Below, in pieces: positions 34,101-44,200 of a DNA stretch of 64,000 nucleotides. The DNA lies in the NCBI GenBank assembly GCA_001643675.2, contig LSRY02000024.1, positions 870,001 through 934,000 of the forward strand, written 5' to 3'. Every line of letters begins with the position of its first letter. Positions within the stretch are counted from its first letter, which is position 1. This DNA is from Monocercomonoides exilis. Taxonomy: Eukaryota > Preaxostyla > Oxymonadida > Polymastigidae. The notes beneath the pieces are model-generated. The model did not search any database. It was not told where the DNA came from and saw only the letters and a list, made by a program, of their open reading frames with translations. Both the position numbers and the translations under genes were made by a program.

Positions 34101-36120
34101 GAACAGATGATGGGGAAACATGTAAATTATCAAAAGGTGCTCCAAGCTGCGAAATAGTCTGAGGTGCATTGGAATTATTAACTGAAAAGTTTTTCAATTG
34201 AGTGGAAGCGCTTGACTGAACAGGTTCAACAGAAACAATATTCATTTCTGGCTGGTTCGATTTCATTTGCAATGAGCCTTTGAAATTTGAGGAGGCATTC
34301 AATTGTTGTTCAGAAGAATTCTGTTGTGTTTGTTGTAATTGAGGAATTGTCATAGCTGAATTAGCAGCAACTGGAGTTTGCTGCTGACTGCTGCGTATTT
34401 GTTCACTGGTTGTTTGTTCTGACTCATTGAAATTAGATGAGAGATTAAGCATCAATGAAGAAGGGTTATTTGAAGAGACAGCATTTGTTGGTGTAGAAAT
34501 TGGAGTGTTAAGGTGAGAAGATAGTGAAGAATGCATTTGATTAGAAAGAGAGAGAGAAGAAGGTGCTTGTTGAGTGTTCGAGTTTATTATGCGCGTTGGA
34601 GAATGAAGAGATGGCAAGGGCTGCTGGACTGTTGACGAGGAGTTGGTGGATGAAAGCGGAGAAGAAGACAAGAAAGAAGGAAGTGCGTTCAAAGAAGAGA
34701 AAGAAGAAGGCAGGTTTTGAGATGAAAGAGATGAAGAAAGATTTGAATTGACTGCATTTTTTTCTGAGCTTTGAGGTGATGATAGCAACGAGGCAAATGC
34801 AGAGTCTCGTTCAAAAGGCCGTGACTGAATGGATGAAATGGATGAAGTTGATGACGAGGAAGTCTTCAATGAATTCAATGAAGGTGCATCGCTGCTAATT
34901 GGTGACATGTTGCTTGGAAAAGAAGAAGAGATGGAGTTTCTCTGAAGATCAGAAGGCACAGCTGGTGAATCTGCAAGCAATGCAGAACCTGTTTGTGTTA
35001 TAACCAAAGGAAAATTCCTGGAAGCATTGAAAGATTCTGTTTGATTGCTCATTTGAGAAGATGAAATTATAAATGAAGAATTACTTGCAGAAACGGGAGG
35101 AAAAAGTGACGAATTAGTGAAAGACTGTCTCTCTCGTGAATAATAGTCACGAGGATCAAACGACTCTTCTTCACTTTTATTTGCTTGCTTTTCAGAAGCT
35201 GCAACTGGATGCAGAAAAGGTGTAACAGGCTTAACAGATTCTGTTGAGGAATTAAGAGACTCATAAGCTTTTTCAGAATTTGTTAAATCGGAAGTCTTGT
35301 TCTGCTCCTGACTCCTGGACGATGGAAGAACAGAGGCAGACGATCTTTCAAAAACAGAAAACGATGATCGACCTACAAAAGGATGAGGAGAAGACGAAAA
35401 TGGTGGAGGAGTCGATGAATTGTGATAAAGAGTCGAAGCTGATGATCCCTCGATTGTTGTTTTTGGACGTTGCATTAATGACGAATTTTCATTTCCAGCA
35501 AATTTTTCATATGGCTCAAGCGGATGATGTTCAAATTTTTTGTTTTTATCCGAAAATTCAAAATTGACATCAGACTTCCGTTCAACTGGCTGAAACGATG
35601 AATTGATAGGTTGCAATTGACTTTTGTTGTAATCTTCATTTCCTTTATTTCCTTTTTCTCTTGATCGAAGAAATCTTTTATATTCAAGCCAATCTTCAAA
35701 TGAAACTTGATCAGATTCAGGAATTGGTATCGAATTAGTTTTTTTCATATCTTGAGGAAATTTATCTGATGTTACGGAAGCTACAGAAGTCGTGCGAGGA
35801 ATTTGAAGCGATTGAGCATACACTGGAGGAGGAGGAACAAGAATATTTCCAGAAAGAGGGTGATTTTGAAGAATTGGAAAAGAAGATGGAAGTTTTGGAA
35901 ATATTGAAGGTGGTGGCGGTAGAAGAACAGTAGAATTTATTTTATGTTCTGTGTTAGCTTGAGTTACGCTTGATTGAATATCATTTCTTGGAGCAATAGC
36001 TGGCGATGATTGAAGTGGAGTTAAATGTAATTCTTCATGCGAATGAAAAGAAGTGAGAGGAACAAATGATTGATAACTAAATTTCGGATAACTCTCATCG
36101 GGGTCTTGACTATGAGACAT
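28138..36120 (-). CDS. 2660-residue disordered Ser-rich protein with RVxF motifs
   Basis: One uninterrupted exon. There are no recognisable globular domains. The N-terminal half is Ser/Asn/Gln/Pro-rich with many poly-Ser blocks. The centre is Lys/Glu/Arg-rich and helical (about 1580-1800, repeated KKEEEE/RKRIE heptads). The C-terminal quarter returns to Ser/Pro with more charged helix and ends MAFFAQLEKAIAIGLEEDD. Two similar motifs, RRVRFLLNATETPRTP (near 1845) and SKRVSFALNAADGT (near 2350), share RVxFxLNA; SRVKFDLEENKEN lies near 1345. RVxF is the docking signature for protein phosphatase 1. A short N-terminal island, FEDWLEYKRFLRSRE, may be a folded helix. Function is unknown; a scaffold is an inference. 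It is divergent from the tRNase Z gene. Confidence 0.78.
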   Translation of the reverse strand: MSHSQDPDESYPKFSYQSFVPLTSFHSHEELHLTPLQSSPAIAPRNDIQSSVTQANTEHKINSTVLLPPPPSIFPKLPSSFPILQNHPLSGNILVPPPPVYAQSLQIPRTTSVASVTSDKFPQDMKKTNSIPIPESDQVSFEDWLEYKRFLRSREKGNKGNEDYNKSQLQPINSSFQPVERKSDVNFEFSDKNKKFEHHPLEPYEKFAGNENSSLMQRPKTTIEGSSASTLYHNSSTPPPFSSSPHPFVGRSSFSVFERSSASVLPSSRSQEQNKTSDLTNSEKAYESLNSSTESVKPVTPFLHPVAASEKQANKSEEESFDPRDYYSRERQSFTNSSLFPPVSASNSSFIISSSQMSNQTESFNASRNFPLVITQTGSALLADSPAVPSDLQRNSISSSFPSNMSPISSDAPSLNSLKTSSSSTSSISSIQSRPFERDSAFASLLSSPQSSEKNAVNSNLSSSLSSQNLPSSFSSLNALPSFLSSSPLSSTNSSSTVQQPLPSLHSPTRIINSNTQQAPSSLSLSNQMHSSLSSHLNTPISTPTNAVSSNNPSSLMLNLSSNFNESEQTTSEQIRSSQQQTPVAANSAMTIPQLQQTQQNSSEQQLNASSNFKGSLQMKSNQPEMNIVSVEPVQSSASTQLKNFSVNNSNAPQTISQLGAPFDNLHVSPSSVPSSSSSSSFSSSSSSSSSSSISENLSSTPTTPPNSKLLATPTAKEPSSPQSAFTSPLLRRIAQFLQEEQEKKEQRKKLVMIDTSTSPMAVSSQIASNNSSQQNSLQQQNQMNLTPSSYSNPSSSSSSSFISSNSMLQNPTSLSSSSNSYNKSYLSQNISSQPNTSSPTSTLQTTDSLVSPSTSTLQPSNYSDSYSNSNAISNSFLQRDNASSSIVQPSSLPNQSATSLSSFSSSPVSQSKLSLSHSSTHSSSSSSASASPEGSNISSSLFPNMQMKKQTNEVVSKASSYDDGELETLIAKALNKNDYSFNKSPQNDGSSASQTSLSKPSASLLSSTSSSSSSSFLSSNSNAKLSLGSSSVPLPQSNRASSNRTLNAEVEDEIAKGSVLSPPLRSSSFLVIPPPSMSPDIPDSIPSSSPSSSPPPSSSPPSSSTISSSSSSSSSSSSSSWNLLTEPYPTQQSANVSSNRSSIRQSYSDRLQYSSSIEEDENEGTGKDVLSFAKHKSPPVLESEHSPLKPPPLSPRPSLASSSSSSTTTTAAAAVAPFASSLNIPNESDSSQKQQQQQKQQMKERYHSDSYDRLLSEREIGNKQKADIKTDVFVLSNYSKYDNVNVKERENSSNSQSEDRASQLKMKPPKPPSNYAQRGKGSEIGILSDNEIRMNNIQREDKQNTESRVKFDLEENKENEDWKVYNNLSSSIEYEKVKEAERADYLNRNFHYEEDYEKSNSESNLIKSSSGTKDLQRELSISDFPLSASSAASTSVRSNVLLHRWRYEDKSGWVSNETETKEEAKAEAEAEANNRENAGLNEKEEEAARNAMLIDDVEKRLSALTDEDNDSVVTEEDDDEFNQSQQLSNDDSQIPSDENGVNASQDEEEGELIGGDLTFVRFLSSASSSSAPEHSKETGLKSKNKSHSRSKNKHSDINLYDGKENEAERDEQERNSNKMSNKKEERNSISKMKDNFVSSAVSKTPRKNIPFKKKISPEEEAKAKTKEEQLRREAEEREQQRIRREQEFEMERKRIEMELRIEKSERDKKKQKEKERKAIEGAEGDDVSETEMRKRRLKMMEKERERKKNEQNVDKLIEMEAKKMKERKSREKMEEYLMRKKEEEEKALAAASAAEAAEDEEDSTKQASHRHSEDKYGDDRYKGMLRREEREEGFEYAEETPRTKERRVRFLLNATETPRTPSRHSSRDRRSSPHRHHRKGRGRRAAFEGDESDGSGESVEEEGKANELSEDDSERRSRRKNADGSSSIVDSAQRKFRGRNDPTSPISEYRKNSSLDDDEDSELAALHQRITHYREMITNRGSSSSSSSSSSPSTSSSSSFQSPSSRRFGSTPQSHRSREEVTSSDGKRELSVSQSPTIIATPIPSTRQTPPKPPLPPSTPPRLHSSSSSSSSSSSSSSSSSSHTLLSTPRKSTSPSPSKSSRLSSSTSSSSSSSSSFTSNRTKTPPRQPHSSFSTPSSSRSLSRSSAHSSPSTPNSSRSKRSLSSSPGRGNLNSSFSPHKSTHYSAEEQIIREIDEEEQNRQAALKKEEERKKQQKLREAQRVALERAKEKRREMERKKKEEEEEEERKRNEKWKKRDEALKQWKERKDLEQMLMKMKKESEQSQQKEEEKRSIRGTPRRKLMKDDGTEQDEHKLGSFNSFSTPRRDTSVQFVSSPSSSSTESASLLRRSPSPSKRVSFALNAADGTEKRKDASAKDNRGSNIEVTNTSPSREKKEQIVVKSPPKAAINDDRFDSVLSSLQSLEGKSESSQGRKQRGENINSQDAKEERSDRLKRDIQESSYLKKTEDKSAIKSSNLNKRKSNDDSFELRDNLNSSTSSSQKRRTGTGSPLAGRSPFAASEEASNADESMEIFEVHHRSSRQPVRYSSAKAPRPPVELSLEQPSVVSSQPPSSSKLNKKLYSSSSEERAELYSAVGSVQLKPHPASPIHKSSEGRKSRTASDDSSKIFKFPSSANMDDGEMAFFAQLEKAIAIGLEEDD

Positions 36121-36340
36121 ATTTAAGGTTTGAGTTGTAAGAACTCACCTTGTTTTAAATTACTCTCAAATTTTTTTATAACTATTGTGGTAATAAATTG
36201 AAAAATTCATGAAACTTATCAAACATTATATTTGACAAAATTAAAACATAATAATAAACAAAATTTCTTATTCAAAAGACATCTTTTCAATTCGAAATTT
36301 ATTATGGCGCATTGCAAATTTAAATGCTTTGTGCGAATCA
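36121..36340. promoter_or_regulatory. Shared upstream region of two divergent genes
   Basis: 220 bp of AT-rich DNA separates the start of the 2660-aa protein (36120, minus) from the tRNase Z ATG (36341, plus). Both promoters are inferred to lie here. No specific motif was recognised. Confidence 0.4.
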
Positions 36341-39300
36341 ATGGACACTCAATATTATATTCAAATTTTAGGAACATCTACACTAGGATCGTCGGCATCA
36401 GTGTTAGTGAATGTAAAAGAGACAAGATTTATTTTTAATGTTACTGAAGGGTTACAACGTTTTTCTACTGCTCACAATGTTCCGTTGTTTTCCACAAAAA
36501 ATTTTGTTTGCACATCGCTTGAGCCACGTTCTGTTAATGGAGTACCCGCGATAACCTTGGCTATGGATGAAATTAACATTCAGGGAGTAACTTTTTATGG
36601 ACCAACAGGACTTTCATCTTTACTCGCTTTAGACGACAGTTATTTCGGATATGATTTTAATAAGGATCTTACAATTGAATTTGGGCATAATGTTGATCCG
36701 ATGAAAATGAAAAAATCATTTCCCAGCGTTTCTTTAATCCCGTTACCGATAAAACCAAGGGCTGATGCACAAAGAAGTTTGATATTTCCCCAAACAACGA
36801 ACGGAAAAGAAATAAAAAAAGAATATCCGGAGCTTCGTATCCAAATGCTTTCTGCTTTTGGAGAGTATCACTCCTCAGAGGCAGAATTTACTCCTAAACG
36901 AGGAGCATTTCGTTCGAATCATCTTTTAGCGTGCATGAAAAATGCTACAAACGCAACGGTTGTCGACACTTTTCTCAAGACCAATTCTATGCATCGAAAG
37001 GCAGTTTCGGGCCCGCGAGCTCAGCCAGTTGAGATCGACGATGCAAAAGGATTTGAGCCAGTATGTTCAAGCGCTATGTGTTATTTGCTTGACATAAAGT
37101 CTGCAAAGGGCATGTTCAATGTCAAAAGGGCACAAGAGCTTGGAGTCACAGACAAGCGGATGTATGGCTTATTGCAACGAGGAGAAGATGTCACCACATC
37201 AGAAGGTAAGGTTGTCAAATCAAGCGACGTGATGAGTCCTTCTCAGCCATGTCCAGCTATTCTTGTTGTTGATTGCCCTTCAGAGCATTTTCTGCCATCA
37301 CTCGTAAATTCACACAGTGCACTCATCCATTCATTCACAGACGAATCTTTGGAGAGAAGCCAGCTGGGCTGTTGCTGCTATGTGCTGCATCTGACTCCTC
37401 ATCAGGTCTTCTCTTCTTTTGAGTATCAGCAATGGATAGCCAGCTTCGGCAGCCGCTTCCAACACATCGTCCTGAATGAGCTGTGCCCAGAGGTCAATCC
37501 AATGTACAGCCCACTTCGCATCCACAACACACTTTCGATGATTGATGAGAGTGTGTTTCCAATATGTCGCAATAGAAAGGTTAATTGGGCCACATTTAAT
37601 GAGCCTGATAATACAACAACAGTTTCTTTATTTTCGTTGTCTTCTTCTTCTTTTTCTTCAGAAAAGGAAAAAACAGAAAGAGAAGAAGAAGAAGCAGAGG
37701 AAGAAGCAAACACTGAAAGTGAAGATGACATTCTGTTTTTGAATGATGTTGAGTCATCTCGAAAACGGATACCTTGTTTTTATGATCCTTTCAGCAGACT
37801 GTATTTTGCAAAACTGAAACAGCTTTCTTCGTCATCATCGTTATCATCATCTTCTTCATCTTCGACATCATCATCATCATCATCAGAGCAAGCTTTGAAC
37901 TTTCCTCCCGCATTCGCTCTTTTAGCACTGCCAGATCAACGCATTGTGTTTAACAAGCAGATGCGTCCACCAAAAGAAAACGCAGAAAAATCTTCAAACA
38001 AAAAAACCGCACAAACAAAAGAGAAAAAAGGAGCCCAGCAAAACAAGAAAGAGGAAGAATCAAAAACCGAACTGAAAAAGCCCACTCCTTTCTCTTTGAT
38101 TGGCGATGGCTCAGCATCATCATTGAGTAACCTATCAAGTTCTGATTATCTGAGCAATTCATCATTCGGTTCATTTCCTTCTGCAACTCATCCAAAAAGC
38201 TTTCCAATGCAACTGAATTCGCCTCCTCTCAGTTCGCCTCCTGTCTCACCACCATCAACACCTCCTCTCTCTCCCGCTACACCTCCTCTCTCTGCCATAT
38301 CTCCAACCACCCTGAGAAGCCTCAACCTTCCTTTTTTGCATCCACAGCCGCGCCTCTCACTCGCACTCGGCCAAAGAGAGTTCTCTGTTGATATGACTGA
38401 TGCTGTCACTGAAGAGCACGGACAACCACTGACACTTCATGAGCTTCCACATTCGTTTCTCGACCGCTTCTCAGAAAGTGCTAAGCAATTTGATCCCTTT
38501 CATGCATTGAAGTGTTCATCACCTGAACCATTTGAGCCGTCAAACTCGATATGCTGTGATGTTATGCACTCATCAGCATCACCAACAACTTCTTCAAATT
38601 CATTTGCCTCTTCAGATAAAGAAAGAAAAAGTTCAGAAAAACAACTTGCTCGGATTGTTGTTCTTGGTACGAGTGCTGCTCTTCCTGGGAAGTATCGGAA
38701 CGTCTCTTCTGTTCTTGTTGACTTATCATCGCATTTAATTCACCAGCGCCACGTGCAACTTCTTAAAAATAAAGAAGATGAAAACGAAGAAGGAGAGGGA
38801 GAAGGAGAAGGAGAAACAGAGAAGTTCGACAGTTCGGCTGCAGAAGGTGATGCTGATACTTGTCATCATCTGCAGATTCCATCAGCCAGCTTCATTCCTT
38901 CTTCCATGCTTTTTGATTGCGGTGAAGGCACATACGAACAGTTGAACCGCTTCTTTGCCTCTCGTAGCATATCTGAAAGAGAAGACATACTTCTCTCCAT
39001 TCAGACAGTATTCATCAGCCACTCGCATCCTGACCATGTTTGGGGAGTGTGGAGGCTGCTGACCGAAAGAGAGCGAGTTCGGAGAAAGAGGATGCAGCAG
39101 AAACAGCTGTGGAGCACATACACCAAAGAAGAGCAAGAAGCGAAGCTAAAAGGAAACAAAGGTTCTTCCAGATTGTTCAACCCATTTGTCACGCCATTGC
39201 ATTTTCTGTCTCGCCCGCTCACAATTGTGGGCTCAATGAGGGCATTTGGCTGGTTCCGCTTCACTTCGCTGCTTTGGCCTTCTCCGTTTGTGTTTGTGTG

Positions 39301-41146
39301 GTCTGGGAACATCACCCCTGTCTATCCGATCGCACGAAGCGAGCTAAGTGCCCGTGATTCGTTCAACCAGAACAAAGAACTGGAGGAAATGCTGAGTCAT
39401 CCCTTTGTTGTCGCTGCTGATCCGGTTGTGTTTGGAAGCACAGAGAATTCAACACGGTCAGTTTCTGATGGTAAAGCCACTGCGCATTCAAAAGGATGTG
39501 AAGATGTTTGCAAGCCTTCTTCATTCTTTTCGCCAGATGTGATACGTTTGTTCAATGAAGCACAATCTCCGCTTGTGCCTCTTCTTCTCTCCAAATGGAA
39601 GCCTCATGATTTTTCCAGCCTTCCTTCATCATCATCATCTTCTTCTTCTTCATCGTCCTTTTCATCTATTGTACATCCATCTCTCATTCCAACCGTTGGA
39701 TTCGTTTCTCCCTATGTACAGATGTCAACAACACTCACGTGCTTCCTTTCGCTTTGCTCACATCTGAGATTGTCTTCGACATATTGTCCTTATGCCACTC
39801 CTGAAGACGAGCAAGAAGATGAAAATGAAGAAGAAGAAGAAGAAGAAGAAGAAGTTTCCATTAAAAAGCACAAGGCAACACACAAAAAATCTAAGTCAAC
39901 ACGAAATATGCTTCCACCATTGCTCCACAGTAAACAGACGACTGATGCAATTCTTAGCAAGCTTTCAGAGGACAGTCTATTTTATCCTCTAATTCTTCCC
40001 TTTCATCTGCCACCGCCTCCTCTTAATGTTGGAACAGTTGAATTCCCATTGTGTCTTTCTCCAGTTGTGTATTCATATCTCTCTTCTGTCGTGCTGCCTT
40101 CTCATCGTATCGTTCGGTGTGTGCTGCCAAAGACAAACCATTCAGTCAGGTTGAGCACAGGAATCGTGATGGACTGTGCTTTGGAAGACACTCCACTTCT
40201 GTTTGACAAGGAAGAAGCAGAAGATGAAATGGAGGCGATGCAGAACTGGTTCATTCAGAACTCAAAGAAGATAAAAGAGCTGTCGACAAAGACACCTCAG
40301 CCACCAGCTCGATTTGTGAATGATTCTTATTCTTCATTCTCATCATCATCTTCTTCTCCCTCTTCCTCCTCCTCTTCTTCTTCATTGTCATCAACGTCTT
40401 TGTCTATCTTCCGCATCGGATACTCAGGTGATACTCGTGTCTCTCCTTATTTCCTGTCTGAGGCGTCGTGTTGCAGTGTGCTCATTCACGAGGGAACACA
40501 TGTGCATTTAGATGAAGCGCACTCAGTGTGGAGCCAGCACAGCACAATGCCCCAGGTTCTAATCGCGATGGAGGCAGTTCATCCGCAATTGGCACTTCTG
40601 ACCCACTTTTCGCAGAGGCTGAGGAAAAACGTGTTTGTTAGAGAGCTTTTGAGCGATGTGGCGACGAAGAAGAGAGAAATGATAGAGGAAATGAAGAAGA
40701 TGGAGGAAGAGGCGTGGAAGAGGAAAGGAGGAAGCAAAAGAAAAAGTGAAAGGGAAGAGAAAGAAAATTGTGTCTCAGAAGAAGAAATGGATAGAAATGA
40801 AAGAAATGCAGATCAGCAAAACGAAGAAGAAAATGAGTTTACTTCTTTTGATGAAAAAGTAGATGCTTTTTCAATGGAAAATGCACCTTATTCTTCTCTA
40901 AACAAAAGCATTGATTTCACAATGGCCTTAGATTTCATGGCAATTCCTCTATGTTCCGCGCCTTCAACATCAACTTCCAAGGTATTCTCATATCTTCCTC
41001 CAGACAATCAACGATCTCACAAAAGAATGTTAATTCCTGTTCGAAAAGGAACACTTTATGAACCAAAGCATAGCGAAAACTACTCATCATTTTGTGATAT
41101 TTCTTCTATTTTAAGAATGGGCGCACCCAATGCATCTGAAAGATAA
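36341..41146 (+). CDS. ELAC2: Long-form tRNase Z (ELAC2-like) with large insertions
   Basis: Single exon, 1601 aa from the ATG (MDTQYYIQILGTST); typical long forms are about 800-900 aa. The N-terminal TRZ_N half keeps RFIFNVTEGLQRF and a degenerate metal site. The catalytic half starts near 770 (ARIVVLGTSAALPGKYRNVS), with FDCGEGTYEQL, the zinc motif HSHPDH from H894, FRIGYSGDTR, LIHEGTH, QHSTMPQVLIAM and LLTHFSQR. The enzyme removes 3' trailers from pre-tRNA in nucleus or organelle. Poly-Ser and Glu/Lys tracts are inserted between conserved blocks (for example near 38.0, 39.6, 39.8 and 40.3 kb), none inside a motif. The C-terminus is a charged tail. Stop is TAA. No targeting peptide is obvious. 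Confidence 0.92.
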   Translation: MDTQYYIQILGTSTLGSSASVLVNVKETRFIFNVTEGLQRFSTAHNVPLFSTKNFVCTSLEPRSVNGVPAITLAMDEINIQGVTFYGPTGLSSLLALDDSYFGYDFNKDLTIEFGHNVDPMKMKKSFPSVSLIPLPIKPRADAQRSLIFPQTTNGKEIKKEYPELRIQMLSAFGEYHSSEAEFTPKRGAFRSNHLLACMKNATNATVVDTFLKTNSMHRKAVSGPRAQPVEIDDAKGFEPVCSSAMCYLLDIKSAKGMFNVKRAQELGVTDKRMYGLLQRGEDVTTSEGKVVKSSDVMSPSQPCPAILVVDCPSEHFLPSLVNSHSALIHSFTDESLERSQLGCCCYVLHLTPHQVFSSFEYQQWIASFGSRFQHIVLNELCPEVNPMYSPLRIHNTLSMIDESVFPICRNRKVNWATFNEPDNTTTVSLFSLSSSSFSSEKEKTEREEEEAEEEANTESEDDILFLNDVESSRKRIPCFYDPFSRLYFAKLKQLSSSSSLSSSSSSSTSSSSSSEQALNFPPAFALLALPDQRIVFNKQMRPPKENAEKSSNKKTAQTKEKKGAQQNKKEEESKTELKKPTPFSLIGDGSASSLSNLSSSDYLSNSSFGSFPSATHPKSFPMQLNSPPLSSPPVSPPSTPPLSPATPPLSAISPTTLRSLNLPFLHPQPRLSLALGQREFSVDMTDAVTEEHGQPLTLHELPHSFLDRFSESAKQFDPFHALKCSSPEPFEPSNSICCDVMHSSASPTTSSNSFASSDKERKSSEKQLARIVVLGTSAALPGKYRNVSSVLVDLSSHLIHQRHVQLLKNKEDENEEGEGEGEGETEKFDSSAAEGDADTCHHLQIPSASFIPSSMLFDCGEGTYEQLNRFFASRSISEREDILLSIQTVFISHSHPDHVWGVWRLLTERERVRRKRMQQKQLWSTYTKEEQEAKLKGNKGSSRLFNPFVTPLHFLSRPLTIVGSMRAFGWFRFTSLLWPSPFVFVWSGNITPVYPIARSELSARDSFNQNKELEEMLSHPFVVAADPVVFGSTENSTRSVSDGKATAHSKGCEDVCKPSSFFSPDVIRLFNEAQSPLVPLLLSKWKPHDFSSLPSSSSSSSSSSSFSSIVHPSLIPTVGFVSPYVQMSTTLTCFLSLCSHLRLSSTYCPYATPEDEQEDENEEEEEEEEEVSIKKHKATHKKSKSTRNMLPPLLHSKQTTDAILSKLSEDSLFYPLILPFHLPPPPLNVGTVEFPLCLSPVVYSYLSSVVLPSHRIVRCVLPKTNHSVRLSTGIVMDCALEDTPLLFDKEEAEDEMEAMQNWFIQNSKKIKELSTKTPQPPARFVNDSYSSFSSSSSSPSSSSSSSSLSSTSLSIFRIGYSGDTRVSPYFLSEASCCSVLIHEGTHVHLDEAHSVWSQHSTMPQVLIAMEAVHPQLALLTHFSQRLRKNVFVRELLSDVATKKREMIEEMKKMEEEAWKRKGGSKRKSEREEKENCVSEEEMDRNERNADQQNEEENEFTSFDEKVDAFSMENAPYSSLNKSIDFTMALDFMAIPLCSAPSTSTSKVFSYLPPDNQRSHKRMLIPVRKGTLYEPKHSENYSSFCDISSILRMGAPNASER

Positions 41147-41250
41147 TATTTTTTTTTAAAAAATTTTCTAAAAAAAAAAGAAGTAAAATTTTATGATACC
41201 CATTACATAACTTTTTGTTTTCTAAAATAGCGTATTTTTCGCAATTAAGG

Positions 41251-44200
41251 ATGCATAGAATTGCTTCGCATGCATCCTTCAAAGTGCCACTAAGTTTTTT
41301 ACAATGTGGAGATTTTTTTCTTTCGAAAATTCCAATGAACATAGTTAACTTCTCAACGAATATTTCAACAGCACAGTTTTCTCTCAACGAAGAAATGTCA
41401 CTGGAATTTTGCTTTTCGCTGCAACCATACGGAATTTTTCTCTATTTTTCTGATAAAAGCAAAGCAAAGAATTATCGATGTTTCTTCCCAATCAGTGATC
41501 TTAAACAAACAGCTCTTTTTGAACCGACTCCGGAAAATTTATCATGGACTAACTTTATTAGTAGTATTGAAAATGAATCGTCTGATCGAGAAGGAAAAAT
41601 AACGATCTATTGCGTTTTGGTAATAGATTTTCAGTCTTTTTTTTTCCAACAGCAAAACATTTCAGATTTATCTGAAAGCAACCAATGGAAAGAATGTGAA
41701 GATATTTCCAATGGATCATTTCGAAAATGGGGGAGAATGGCATGCTGGCTTCCCGTTAATTTTATTGAAAATCTGTTTTCAACTTACGCTTCATCTTCAC
41801 TTTCGTTTGAAACAATTTATTCAATCACTTCCGAGCTATCGTCAAAGAATGTCATATGCAGTCGTTGCGGACTTATCGGCTTATCAGATGAAAATGGAAC
41901 CTTCGAAGCAGATCAGGAATTATATGCAAAGCATGTTTCATTACATCATGTAAAAGCACCTCCAAAATCAACAGAAATAACATTTCCTCCATTGTCTCCA
42001 TTGTTCCATTATTCTCCTTCAAAAAGAAATATAACAGCTCCTCATTCATTATTAACAGAATATCATCATCTCCTTTCATGCGCACTTTCTCCTTCTTTAC
42101 TGCTATCATTGAAATCATTATCTGATCAATCTTCATCAGCTTCATCATCAAGCAAACAATTTGATGAAGCTTCTGGTGATCCTCTTCTCTGCTCTTCTTT
42201 GTTTTCTTCTTCAGAGTCTCTCAACTCCTTCATTGATTCCACATTTCCTCTCGTCCTTTCTCAACGTTCGCCACCTCTTCCTCTTCAGTCTCCATGCCTC
42301 ATGAAGCCAAAGAGTTCCGAATCAACTGAGCCTCGCCTCCTTTCGAAGATCTGTACTCACAGCCTATCGCTTCCTGCACACACGATCACAATCGGAGCTT
42401 GGCAGATGATTGACTCACGGTTTGTTCCAGCAGACCATCTTTTTCTAAGACAGTGGGCCGAAGATGATGTGTTGCAGTGGCTTGAAACTCAGCTGCGTGT
42501 CAAATTGCCAAAAAAGCGTAAAACAATCCGAAGTGGAGTGTCAGCAGCTTCAGATGCTATTGAGCCAAACGCTTCTTCAATTGCATCACCGAATATTTCA
42601 TCTTTCAAGCCAACCTCAGTCAATCAGCACACATCGACAAATGATCCTGACTCATCATTTAACTCGATGTATTCGCATGCCCTATCGTCAAAATACTCTG
42701 CGCGAGTGTTTGTGACGTGCATTTGGGCAACGGGAGAGGAATCGGCGCTGCTGGCGACTGGGATGAAAATGGTGGAGGCACAAAAAGAGCGGGAAAAAGC
42801 AGACAGAAAAAGAAAATTGCTTGAAGATTTGGAGAGGAAAAGGCTGATGGTTAGGAAGGAATGGGTCAAACAGCAGATATCCAATGGAAAAGACAATTCC
42901 TTACAGAGCAGAATGGATGAGAAGGAGCAAGACAACCTGATGGACGAATTAAACAGAATTGAAAAACAGGAAAATGAATTGTTTGAAAAGAAGAATGAAA
43001 TTTCAAAGAGAAAAAAAATAGATCTATCATTTGAAAGTATCATGTACTGTAGAAATCCAAGTTCAAATTCCTTAAGTTCTATTGATTCGCCTTTTTATTC
43101 CAGAAGCATTGAATCAGATCTAAGCTCAGCTGCTTCGTCTTCTTCTACTGAAAAAAACGGGCAATCTGTCAAGCTGAGTGGATTTTATCTGTCTTGTGCC
43201 GAAGAAGAAGCAAGAAGTGCGCTGAGGGCATTGCAAGAAGATGCACTTGATGGAGAATATTTTCATTACAGTGAGTATGGAACATGTTCAACGAAGGATA
43301 AATATCGATATGGAAACGAAGATATGAAGGAAGATGAAGATGAGGAGGAGGAGGAGGAAGAAGATGATAATGATGATGATATGAAACGTGGAAGCATGAG
43401 CAGTATGAAAGACCATATGCGCCTTGATGACGTTAAGAATGAGATGATGTTGAAATATAATCCTTTTAACCCAAAAAGAAAAGAAAACGAAGATCTTGTT
43501 TTATCCACGTTCAATGAAGAAGTTGTTGGATGGGTGAAAATTGAACAAAATGGATCAGAAGCATCTTCAAGAAAGCAAAAAGACGAAGAAGCAAAAGAGG
43601 AAGAGAGAAAAAATGAGAAAATGAGGAATATTCAGTCTGCGCTGCAAAACTTGCTGGACAATCCTTTCACTCAGTCAGACATAGAATCTCCTGTAATTAA
43701 TGACTCGGATGTTATTCCGATTGAAAAGCCTTCACCTTCTTCGTTATCTCCATCGCTTACTCCTCTTCCCACTCCATTGCCTTCAATCTCTTCTCCACCT
43801 GTTGTTCAACTCCAAACATCTCCATCTCTTGTTCCGCCAAATATTATAACTTCACTCACAACGTCTGAATATTCTACTGATTCTGTATCGCCTTCATCTT
43901 CACCTCTTCCTCTTCTCATTCCAAGCTATTCCTCCCCCAGACTACAATCACCGTCTTCTTCCACTCCAAGTTCTCCCTCCTTGCCTTCTTCATCCTCAAC
44001 CACGCACACTTCAGTCAAATCGACATATCTTCCTGTGCTTTCGTCGTTAATCACAAACACACCTCACACAACTTGGTCATCCCCAACGCCAAATCGCAGC
44101 ATCTCCATCACTTCAACACCTGTTGCCTCTGCATCTCAAACAGAGTGGGCGAGGAACGAAGACGAAGTGCTGCGAATTCTGAATGAGAGAGAGCGACTTC

